23,275 bases of DNA, taken from positions 1-23,275 of the forward strand of contig DLAL01000044.1 in the NCBI GenBank assembly GCA_002493945.1, in the 5' to 3' direction. The notes beneath the pieces are model-generated. The model was not told the origin of the DNA. It saw only the letters and a program-made list of their open reading frames with translations, and ran no database searches. Position numbers and translations under genes: made by a program. Position 1 is the stretch's first letter; the number at the start of each line of letters is the position of its first letter. This stretch comes from Porphyromonadaceae bacterium UBA7048. Its GTDB lineage: Bacteria; Bacteroidota; Bacteroidia; Bacteroidales; Muribaculaceae. Shown one piece after another: positions 14,415 to 21,469 of this stretch.

Positions 14415-15254
14415 ATGAGACACATCGACAAAAAGCTCCATAAGCGGCAGGGAGAACAGATTGTTTCGGAATTTCTCGCACGTTTCTATCAGCGTTATAA
14501 TTGCTATCCCGATGACATGTATGCCGCTTTCAGCAAGGAATACGACGATTCGCACAATCACGCCATATTCAGAAAAAGGTTGATTGACGAAGTTCTGATT
14601 CCTGAACAGGACGGCCTATGCTGTTACTGTCTGCGACGACTTTCAGGATGCATAAAACCGAATGTCGAACATATAATGCCCAATCATGCCGCCGACAAAA
14701 ATGAATTGGATTTATACCGGAAACGGCCAACCGAACTAAACGGACTTCCACACTCCGATGATTTCAAAAGCACTGCCTCCGGGTTCAACCCGCCGCATCC
14801 CCATTCTATCGCATATCAAAATCTTGTAGTATCATGCGACGGCCTACTTTTTGAAGAAAGCAAAAAACCGGTTTGCTGCAATCTTAAGCGCCGACATTCA
14901 TTTGTGCCTCCGTTTATCCTTTATCCCGACATACAGGAAACTTTTCAATATTGGCCTGACGGAACAGCCGAATGGATTCAAGACCCGGAACCACCGGAAT
15001 CTCAGACGAACGCAGTCAGGATTCTAAAGTTAAACCAGTTTATTTTGAAAATGGTACGCCGGATTTGGTTTTTCTGCACTGACAATGGTCTTAATCCTCA
15101 CGGCGGCAATAGGGACGAAATAATCAACACAATGTTCGGGTTTCTTGATGCAGGTGAAGCAAATGAAGCAAACATGCTCATGAACTTCAAAAAGGACAAA
15201 TACTGGAACTTGTTGCTCCAATATGACGCTTTCGCCACTATCCGTCATATATAA
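14415..15254 (+). CDS. ptuB: HNH endonuclease of the Septu/retron-associated type (PtuB-like)
   Basis: This 279-residue protein has a zinc-braced HNH layout: GLCCYC (Cys69 or 70 with Cys72), VEHIMPN (Glu85, catalytic His86), YQNLVVSC (Asn136, Cys141) and PVCCNLKR (Cys154 or 155, Asn156). After this come FILYPDIQETFQYWPDGT and AVRILKLNQFILKMVRR, both familiar from the TIGR02646-like HNH proteins found with Septu and retron-Ec78 ATPases. An unusual GLLFEESKK loop separates the last Cys pair. PtuB is expected to be the nuclease effector that cuts nucleic acid when the ATPase partner senses infection. The gene is 3 nt behind the ATPase and certainly co-transcribed. The identity as a Septu component is inferred from motifs plus pairing. 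Confidence 0.75.
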   Translation: MRHIDKKLHKRQGEQIVSEFLARFYQRYNCYPDDMYAAFSKEYDDSHNHAIFRKRLIDEVLIPEQDGLCCYCLRRLSGCIKPNVEHIMPNHAADKNELDLYRKRPTELNGLPHSDDFKSTASGFNPPHPHSIAYQNLVVSCDGLLFEESKKPVCCNLKRRHSFVPPFILYPDIQETFQYWPDGTAEWIQDPEPPESQTNAVRILKLNQFILKMVRRIWFFCTDNGLNPHGGNRDEIINTMFGFLDAGEANEANMLMNFKKDKYWNLLLQYDAFATIRHI

Positions 15255-15260
15255 GCGCGC

Positions 15261-15273
15261 ATATTAGTTAGCT
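15261..15273 (+). repeat. 13-bp direct repeat, right copy
   Basis: ATATTAGTTAGCT is an exact match to 13009-13021, starting 7 nt after the ptuB-like stop. It also contains the palindrome TTAGCTAA when the next two bases are included. The copies enclose the whole two-gene module. Confidence 0.6.
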
Positions 15274-15281
15274 AAAAAATA

Positions 15282-15313
15282 TTTGCACAATCGGATTATT
15301 GTCTGTAACTTTG
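15282..15313 (+). promoter_or_regulatory. Promoter of the leader RNA/TerD-like gene unit
   Basis: TTTG (15282-15285), a 20-nt spacer and TAACTTTG (15306-15313) make one of the two best consensus promoters in the window. Transcription should start near 15318-15321, exactly where the hairpin at 15321-15381 begins. Confidence 0.68.
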
Positions 15314-15320
15314 CAGCATT

Positions 15321-15386
15321 AGGGCCAAGGACGGCTTACTTCTAATTTCATATGAGAGAATCTTAGCCGTCCAATTGCCCTTTTTT
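15321..15386 (+). ncRNA. Leader hairpin with U-tract: attenuator or a small RNA of about 65 nt
   Basis: GGACGGCT (15329-15336) pairs with AGCCGTCC (15365-15372). AGGGC (15321-15325) pairs with GCCCT (15377-15381), and AA (15327-15328) with TT (15375-15376) across small bulges, for about 15 bp in all. TTCT/AGAA (15340-15343, 15357-15360) adds an upper stem. Six T residues (15381-15386) follow directly. The element begins at the predicted transcription start and ends 15 nt before ATG 15402. It could terminate transcription before the coding region (attenuation) or define a short stable RNA. A role as terminator for the upstream defence genes is also possible, since their own terminator is not evident. 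Confidence 0.55.
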
Positions 15387-15401
15387 CATATACATACCAC
15401 A

Positions 15402-17612
15402 ATGGATATCAACCTGTTCAAAGCAGCTCTCCCTCTCGGCGGTCTCTACATAGCCGACCCTTCGACCGCCCGATGCCCCGAACCGTCGCCTGAAGCTATG
15501 GCTCTGACCGTCGTACTCCGTCAGTGCGGACTGTCGCTCAGCCCCGACGCCATAATGGCCGTCGCCAACCTTCCTGCCGACGAGATCGCTCAGATGGCTG
15601 ACGTCCTCAAGGATATATACAAGATAGGCGACAACTGGGCTCCGCTGGTCAAAGGCTGGCTCCCCCCTACGGGCGAATCCGCCGCGGACCACTTCGCCAC
15701 TCTGTTCACCAACCTTCTGCCCGCGTGTCTGCGCCCCGACGGACGCGTCCTGGAGTGCGGCCACTTCATTCCTGACGGGACTTTCGACCTCTCGCGCTAC
15801 AACGGCTGTCCGTTCTGCGGCAAGCCATTCGTGCTGTCGTCTGACATCCGCACCGATCAGGGCTCGCGCCTACGCCAGCTCAGGCTGATGACCCACGCCG
15901 ACATGGAGGAGCGCTTCGTTCAGCTCCTGTCCTCCGCCGCTCCTCTCGACGCCACCATGACCGAAGTCGTCTCCAATATGGCGAAATCGCTTCACATACC
16001 TGCCGGAACCGACATACCAGTCCGCGAGACCGTATGCGTGCTCACCGCCGTGCTCGACAAAAGCGGACGGCTCGCCGAGATGGAACCGCTCTACCGCACA
16101 CCGGCCGACGTGCTGCGCTATGCGTGGTATTCCGTCACATCGAGCCTCACTCTGGAGAGTCCCAAATCGCGATACCGTCAGATCCGGAATCTCTACTACG
16201 ATGACCCTGCGGCTGCCGAAGCCGAGTGCGATCGCCTGCACTTCCGCTTCAGCCGCACTCAGGGACGCATCTTCGCCGGATGGCTCGACCGCATGGAGCT
16301 CACGGCCGAACAGATGTGCGAGAATATGAATCCGCGACGCGGCATGTGGGTGCGCCTCATACGCGCGCTCCGGCTCAACGACTACGCACGACGCAAGAAT
16401 CTCTCGCGGCTGACCGAAGTCCTCGACCTCTTCTACCGTCACGACTACGTCACCTGGGCCGGACAGCTCCACCGGCTCGTGTCCGTTCCCGACGTGCTTC
16501 TGCCCGTACTCGCACAGCGCCCGGGCACATTCTCCCGCGGACTCTTCGCAGCCATGCTGCACTTCGGAGCCGAAAAGGTCACCAAGGAATTCGCAAAAGT
16601 AGCCGACAAAGTGCCGCTTAATCTCCTTCTGTCGCTGAGCAACAATGCGGCAGCCTACTTCCTGCCCATAGGCTCGACCCGCATCGTCACCGTGCGCAAC
16701 CGCATACACGACATCCCCGTCAATCCGCTTCTGAGGAACTATACCGAAGAGCAGCGCCGCGACATGGCACGCCGCGTGACCGAGATATACCTCGCCGCCA
16801 TCTCCGCACGCTTCGCCGCCGAGTCCCACACCGAAGGCGCCACCATCTACATCGCGCCTGAGCTGTACAGCATACCCGTCCCCGTGGGCGACCGCTCGGC
16901 CACCGTGCAGGATGCGTCCTACGCCCTGCCGGGACAGACATTCGACGTCGAAGGCAACGATGTCCGCATCTTCCTTCACTGGGGCAAGGGACTGCCGGCT
17001 CAGCCGATGGACATGGACATCAGCTGCGCGCTCCTCAAAGAGGACGGCAGCTGCTACGTCTGCGCCTACTTCCAGCTGTCGGGCCCGGGTGTGCGCCACA
17101 GCGGCGACATCCGGCATATTCCCGATCAGGTGGGCACCGCCGAATATATCAACCTCGACATCGCCAGGCTCCTGCGCAATGGCGTCGTCTACGCCGTTTT
17201 CACCTCCAACGCCTACTCCGACGGCAGCATTGACCCCTCGGTAGCTGTCGGATGGATGGACTCGCGCTACCCCATGTCCGTGAGCGACGCCACCGGCGTG
17301 GCATACGACCCGTCCACGGTGTCGCACATGGTGCGCATCGCACGCGAGAATGTCACCAAAGGCCTCGCTTTCGGAGTCCTTGATCTCAGGGCCCACAAGA
17401 TAATATGGCTCGAGATGCCCTTCGACGGACGCAACATCGAGTCTCTGTCACTGCCCATGCTCCTGGCCTACCTCGACCGTCTCCGCAACAAGACGTGCAT
17501 CGGCGAAGTCCTCGCAGCCAAGGCCGAGGCACAGCACCTCGTCACGGTCGACAGTCCCGGGGATGCCGATGAGGCATACACCTCGGCTGCCGACGCACTG
17601 AAGATATTCTGA
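15402..17612 (+). CDS. Large protein with N-terminal zinc-ribbon/RING-like motif and C-terminal TerD-like domain
   Basis: This 736-residue protein has no signal peptide or membrane segment. Near the N-terminus, LECGHFIPDGTFDLSRYNGCPFCGKPF (Cys119, His121, Cys136, Cys139) looks like a small zinc-binding ribbon or half-RING. The middle (about 160-480) is helical and unrecognised. About 505-640 resembles a TerD-type fold: VRIFLHWGKG, MDMDISCALL (acidic D-x-D typical of the calcium site), VRHSGDI and AEYINLDIARLL, then VAVGWMDSRYP. Large RING plus TerD-like proteins (for example the MXAN_6230/SCO0854 type, from memory) are known but uncharacterised. ATG 15402 is used because the open frame upstream runs through the leader hairpin. 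queA follows after 15 nt. Confidence 0.6.
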   Translation: MDINLFKAALPLGGLYIADPSTARCPEPSPEAMALTVVLRQCGLSLSPDAIMAVANLPADEIAQMADVLKDIYKIGDNWAPLVKGWLPPTGESAADHFATLFTNLLPACLRPDGRVLECGHFIPDGTFDLSRYNGCPFCGKPFVLSSDIRTDQGSRLRQLRLMTHADMEERFVQLLSSAAPLDATMTEVVSNMAKSLHIPAGTDIPVRETVCVLTAVLDKSGRLAEMEPLYRTPADVLRYAWYSVTSSLTLESPKSRYRQIRNLYYDDPAAAEAECDRLHFRFSRTQGRIFAGWLDRMELTAEQMCENMNPRRGMWVRLIRALRLNDYARRKNLSRLTEVLDLFYRHDYVTWAGQLHRLVSVPDVLLPVLAQRPGTFSRGLFAAMLHFGAEKVTKEFAKVADKVPLNLLLSLSNNAAAYFLPIGSTRIVTVRNRIHDIPVNPLLRNYTEEQRRDMARRVTEIYLAAISARFAAESHTEGATIYIAPELYSIPVPVGDRSATVQDASYALPGQTFDVEGNDVRIFLHWGKGLPAQPMDMDISCALLKEDGSCYVCAYFQLSGPGVRHSGDIRHIPDQVGTAEYINLDIARLLRNGVVYAVFTSNAYSDGSIDPSVAVGWMDSRYPMSVSDATGVAYDPSTVSHMVRIARENVTKGLAFGVLDLRAHKIIWLEMPFDGRNIESLSLPMLLAYLDRLRNKTCIGEVLAAKAEAQHLVTVDSPGDADEAYTSAADALKIF

Positions 17613-17627
17613 AATCGAACATTCACC

Positions 17628-18869
17628 ATGATTGATCCGCGCAATCTCAAAATAGAAGACTACAACTACCCTCTCCCCGACGAGCGCATAGCCCGTCATC
17701 CGCTGGCCGAGCGCGACGCCTGCCGCCTCCTATGCTACCGCGACGGCGCCGTGACCGACCATATATTCCGCGAACTTCCGTCGCTGCTTCCTGCAGGGGC
17801 GATGCTCGTGTACAACAACACTCGCGTCATCAACGCCCGTCTGCGCTTCACCAAAGCCACCGGAGCCGCCATCGAGATATTCTGCCTCGAGCCACACGCT
17901 CCGGCCGACTACGAGCAGGCCTTCGCCGCACGCGGCCGCTGCGAGTGGCAGTGTCTCGTCGGCAACTCCAAGAAGTGGAAGGAAGGCGCGCTCGAGATGC
18001 GCGTCGACACCCCGGCAGGAAGTACGGTCCTGCGGGCCGGACGAATGCCCGTGCCGCCGGCCGCCGACAAGTCGCAGACCATAGCGTTCGAGTGGGACAA
18101 TCCTGCACTCAGCCTCTCGGACATCATCGGAGCCGTAGGCGAGATACCCATTCCGCCCTACCTCAACCGCAAATCCGAAGCCTCGGACAGCACCGACTAT
18201 CAGACCGTGTACAGCCACATCGACGGCTCTGTAGCCGCGCCTACGGCCGGCCTCCACTTCACTGACGCTCTCCTGCGCCGTCTCGACGAGACGGGCATCG
18301 AGCGCCGTGAGGTCACGCTCCACGTCGGGGCCGGCACCTTCAGGCCCGTCAAGGCCGACCGCATCGGCGACCACGACATGCACAGCGAGTTCATCGCCGT
18401 CGACCGTCAGTTCATAGCCGACCTTGCCGACGCCATCGCTGCCGGACGCCCCGTCGTGGCTGTCGGCACCACCTCGGTCCGCACGCTCGAGAGCCTTTAT
18501 CACATCGGCTGCCTGATGGCCGCCGGAACGTGGACCGGCGAACTTCCCCAGTGGGCGCCCTATCAGGCGGCCGACGCTGCGCTGCCCGACACCGTGACGG
18601 CTCTCCGCGCCATCACCGCCACGCTTGACCGCGACGGCGACACCACACTGGTGGCCCGTACGCGCATCATCATAGCTCCCGGATACACCTACCGCATAGT
18701 CGACGCCATGGTCACCAACTTCCATCAGCCTCAGTCCACACTTCTCCTTCTGGTATCGGCATTCCTCGGCGACTCGTGGCGCGACATCTACAGCCACGCC
18801 CTCGCATCTGACTACCGCTTTCTCAGCTACGGCGACGCATGTCTCTTCTTCAAGCATCAGAAATCATGA
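17628..18869 (+). CDS. queA: tRNA preQ1(34) S-adenosylmethionine ribosyltransferase-isomerase QueA
   Basis: This 413-residue protein contains the QueA hallmarks: YPLPDERIARHPLAERD (about 14-30), LVYNNTRVINARL, EIFCLEP, WQCLVGNSKKWKEG, GEIPIPPYLNR, TDYQTVYSHIDGSVAAPTAG with LHFTDALL, LHVGAGTFRPVK and VGTTSVRTLESL. QueA transfers the ribosyl part of SAM to 7-aminomethyl-7-deazaguanine in tRNA, making epoxyqueuosine at wobble position 34. At 413 residues it is longer than the enterobacterial enzyme (about 350), as in other Bacteroidetes, because of insertions. It sits 15 nt after the TerD-like gene, and its stop overlaps the next start (ATGA), so the operon is tight although the functions are unrelated. 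Confidence 0.93.
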   Translation: MIDPRNLKIEDYNYPLPDERIARHPLAERDACRLLCYRDGAVTDHIFRELPSLLPAGAMLVYNNTRVINARLRFTKATGAAIEIFCLEPHAPADYEQAFAARGRCEWQCLVGNSKKWKEGALEMRVDTPAGSTVLRAGRMPVPPAADKSQTIAFEWDNPALSLSDIIGAVGEIPIPPYLNRKSEASDSTDYQTVYSHIDGSVAAPTAGLHFTDALLRRLDETGIERREVTLHVGAGTFRPVKADRIGDHDMHSEFIAVDRQFIADLADAIAAGRPVVAVGTTSVRTLESLYHIGCLMAAGTWTGELPQWAPYQAADAALPDTVTALRAITATLDRDGDTTLVARTRIIIAPGYTYRIVDAMVTNFHQPQSTLLLLVSAFLGDSWRDIYSHALASDYRFLSYGDACLFFKHQKS

Positions 18870-19945
18870 AACGACTGATACTCATGGCGGCAGCCGTCGC
18901 CTGCTCCATGATTCCGGCCCTTGCATGCACATCGGCCATCATCTCGGCCGGCGCCACCGCCGACGGACGCCCCCTGCTGTGGAAACACCGCGACACATCG
19001 GCCTCAAACAACTTCATAAGCCGCGTCGACCGTCCCGGCGAGATAGGCTACGTGGCACTCTTCAACGGCGCTCCCGAACTCGCGCTTGACGAAGCATGGA
19101 CGGGCATGAACGACGCAGGATTCGCCATCATGAACACTGTGGCCTACAACCTGCCCGAGAACGCGCCCGACTGCATCGACCGCGAAGGCGTGGTTATGGC
19201 GCGCGCGCTGGCCACATGCCGTACCGTCGACGACTTCGCCGCACTCCTCGACACGCTGCCCCGGCCTATGGGCGTACGCACCTGCTTCGGCGTCATCGAC
19301 GCATCCGGTGCAGGAGCATACTTCGAGACCGACGACTACAAGTACGTCCGCTACGACCTTGCCGACGCACCCGGAGGCGTACTCATACGCACCAACTACG
19401 CTTACAGCGGCACGCCCGACGAAGGCAAAGGCTATATCCGCCACGACAACGTCGTGCACCTGCTGCAGTCGCAGATTGCCACCGGCTCCGTCACGCCGGC
19501 GTCGCTCACCGAGGGACTGAGCCGCTCGCTCTACAATGCGCGCACCGGCTTCGACGCCGACGAGAGCAGCGAGCAGTGGGTGGTCGACCAGGACTTCATC
19601 CCGCGCCGCTCTTCCACGGCCTCAATAGTCGTCGAGGGGCTCAAGCCCGGCGAAGACCCGTCGAAGATGATTATGTGGTCGAACGTAGGCTATCCCCCTT
19701 GCTCGCACGTGGTGGGCGTTACTCTCACCCAAGTTCCCGAAGAAGTAGGTCCTACGGCCGTCGAAGGCGCATACAGCCCTCTCGGACTCGAAGCATCATT
19801 CCTCATGGACGAAGTGTTCCCCATATCGCGCGGCAGCGGCGAACGCTACATATCGGTCGAGGCTTTCCGCGCTATCAGCGACAACCAGTACCGCAAGTCT
19901 CTCGAAGAGTACGCGAAAGGGCCGGCTCTGAGAGGCGAGAAATAA
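18866..19945 (+). CDS. Secreted Ntn-hydrolase (C45 acyltransferase/choloylglycine hydrolase-like)
   Basis: This 359-residue protein has a signal peptide ending ALA at residue 20, followed immediately by CTSAIISAGATADGRPLLWKHRDT. That pattern fits the N-terminal-nucleophile Cys start of penicillin acylase/bile salt hydrolase and C45 enzymes, where a free N-terminal Cys (here Cys21) attacks an amide bond. Signal peptidase cleavage would itself expose the nucleophile. Further segments such as WTGMNDAGFAIMNTVAYN and later Asn/Arg-containing motifs fit the fold. Known substrates include bile salts, penicillin V and N-acyl amides; which applies here cannot be told. The start overlaps the queA stop by 4 nt; a longer in-frame start inside queA is rejected because it precedes the signal peptide. 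Expected location is the periplasm. Confidence 0.75.
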   Translation: MKRLILMAAAVACSMIPALACTSAIISAGATADGRPLLWKHRDTSASNNFISRVDRPGEIGYVALFNGAPELALDEAWTGMNDAGFAIMNTVAYNLPENAPDCIDREGVVMARALATCRTVDDFAALLDTLPRPMGVRTCFGVIDASGAGAYFETDDYKYVRYDLADAPGGVLIRTNYAYSGTPDEGKGYIRHDNVVHLLQSQIATGSVTPASLTEGLSRSLYNARTGFDADESSEQWVVDQDFIPRRSSTASIVVEGLKPGEDPSKMIMWSNVGYPPCSHVVGVTLTQVPEEVGPTAVEGAYSPLGLEASFLMDEVFPISRGSGERYISVEAFRAISDNQYRKSLEEYAKGPALRGEK

Positions 19946-19984
19946 AACAACTTCAAAAAAGCACATTACCTAAAAGACATCACC

Positions 19985-21388
19985 ATGAAAAAACTTTTTA
20001 ATCTGCTGGCCTTGGCACTTCTGGCAGCAGTCGTGGCAGCATCATGCACGACATCGTCGCGGCCGTCCGACCCCATACGCACTGACATCCCCGAGCGAGA
20101 GCCGGGACAGACCGACGTCATAGCCCTCCGCCACGAACCTATGGACAGCGTCCGGATCGGTTTCATAGGCCTCGGCATGCGCGGCCCCTCGGCAGTCGAC
20201 CGCTTCTGCTTCATCGACCGAACTTCTGTCAAAGCCCTCTGCGACAAGCATGCCGACCGCGTCGAGAAATCACAGCAGATACTCGAGCGTCACGGCAAAC
20301 CTCGCGCCGCAGCATACTCCGGCGAGGAAGGCTGGAAAGAACTCTGCGACCGTCCCGACATCGACCTTGTCTACATCTGCACAGACTGGAAGAACCACGT
20401 CCCGATGGCCGTATATGCCATGGAGCACGGCAAAGACGTGGCTCTGGAGGTCCCGGCGGCACAGTCTCTCGACGAGTGCTGGCAGCTCGTCAACACCGCC
20501 GAGAAGACACGCCGCCACTGCATGATGCTCGAGAACTGCGTCTACGACTTCTTCGAACTCACCACGCTCAACATGGCCCAGAAAGGCCTCTTCGGCGACA
20601 TACTCCATGTCGAAGGCTCGTACATCCACAACCTTGACCAGTTCTGGAACGAATATGAAGGCAACTGGCGACTCGACTTCAACGCCGCCAACCGCGGCGA
20701 CATCTACGCCACCCACGGCATGGGTCCGGCAGCACAGCTCGTCGACCTTCACCGCGGCAACAAGATGAATACCCTCGTATCGATGGACACACGCGCCGTC
20801 ACCGGTCCCGAACTCCTGCGCCGCAACGGAGCATCCGAAGCCGAGGCCGCATCTTTCGCCAACGGCGACCACACCATGACCATGATCAGCACCGAACGCG
20901 GACAGACCATGCACATACAGCATGACGTCATGAATCCGCGCCCCTACTCGCGCATGTACCAGCTCACCGGCACCAAAGGCTTCGCCAACAAATATCCCGT
21001 CGAGGGCTACGCGTTCGCCGATGCCGCCACGCTTGAGGGTGTTCCCGACCACGAGGACCTCAGCGGTCACGACTTCGTGCCCGACTCGCTCCGCATTGCC
21101 CTGATGCGTGCCTACCGTCATCCCATCCAGGTCGAGCTCGAAGAGATAGCCCGCGAAGTGGGCGGACACGGCGGCATGGACTTCATCATGGACTACCGCC
21201 TCATCTACTGCCTCCTGAACGGTCTTCCCCTCGACCAGGACGTATATGACGCCGCCGAGTGGTCGGCCATAGGCGAGCTATCGCGCATCTCCATCGAGAA
21301 CGGCTCCGCACCCGTCGAAGTCCCCGACTTCACCCGCGGCGCCTGGAAAAAGCTCGACGGCTACCACCACTACATGGCCGGGGAATAA
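19985..21388 (+). CDS. Gfo/Idh/MocA-family lipoprotein, GH109-type (NAD-dependent alpha-N-acetylgalactosaminidase-like)
   Basis: This 467-residue protein has a signal sequence with a probable lipidated Cys21 (VAASC, a relaxed lipobox). It then has the dinucleotide-binding Rossmann motif RIGFIGLGMRG (57-67), a YICTDWKNHVPMA segment, KDVALEVPAAQ and, in the substrate domain, GDIYATHGMGPAAQLVDLHRG (239-258). The Y-x-T-H within it (Tyr241, His244) corresponds to the active-site Tyr-x-x-His known for GH109 enzymes, which remove alpha-GalNAc from mucin-type glycans using bound NAD. Other family activities, such as plain sugar dehydrogenase, cannot be excluded. It follows the Ntn-hydrolase by 39 nt without a visible promoter, so it is probably the last gene of the same transcript. 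Confidence 0.82.
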   Translation: MKKLFNLLALALLAAVVAASCTTSSRPSDPIRTDIPEREPGQTDVIALRHEPMDSVRIGFIGLGMRGPSAVDRFCFIDRTSVKALCDKHADRVEKSQQILERHGKPRAAAYSGEEGWKELCDRPDIDLVYICTDWKNHVPMAVYAMEHGKDVALEVPAAQSLDECWQLVNTAEKTRRHCMMLENCVYDFFELTTLNMAQKGLFGDILHVEGSYIHNLDQFWNEYEGNWRLDFNAANRGDIYATHGMGPAAQLVDLHRGNKMNTLVSMDTRAVTGPELLRRNGASEAEAASFANGDHTMTMISTERGQTMHIQHDVMNPRPYSRMYQLTGTKGFANKYPVEGYAFADAATLEGVPDHEDLSGHDFVPDSLRIALMRAYRHPIQVELEEIAREVGGHGGMDFIMDYRLIYCLLNGLPLDQDVYDAAEWSAIGELSRISIENGSAPVEVPDFTRGAWKKLDGYHHYMAGE

Positions 21389-21424
21389 ACAAAAATATTT
21401 ATTCCCGACAAGCGATAATTCAAA

Positions 21425-21469
21425 TTAAAGTGCTATATTTGCAAAATAATTACAAATACAACACTTTAA
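21425..21469. promoter_or_regulatory. Palindromic promoter/operator of the AbiL-type module
   Basis: The segment is an imperfect palindrome centred on 21447 and 17 of 22 pairs match. The outer arms TTAAAGTG (21425-21432) and CACTTTAA (21462-21469) are perfect, and an inner ATTTG/CAAAT pair (21437-21441, 21453-21457) shares the same centre. The -7 box TATATTTG (21434-21441) lies in the left half, and the palindrome ends one base before ATG 21470. A good -33 box is absent. The arrangement fits binding of a dimeric repressor over the promoter, or an RNA hairpin reaching the start codon. Confidence 0.55.

Noticed and set aside
13101..15254. A retron linked to the PtuA/PtuB-like pair
   Set aside because: There is no reverse transcriptase gene, and I see no msr/msd-like structured region in the 90-100 nt either side of the pair. 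A plain Septu-type module is the simpler reading.
15870..17396. A 508-codon open frame on the minus strand across the TerD-like gene, and similar long minus-strand frames at 4629-5444, 5487-6176, 9553-10311, 17730-18857 and 20270-21169
   Set aside because: They mirror strongly supported plus-strand genes. Their translations are rich in Val, Gly, Ala and His without domain motifs, as expected from antisense reading of high-GC codons.
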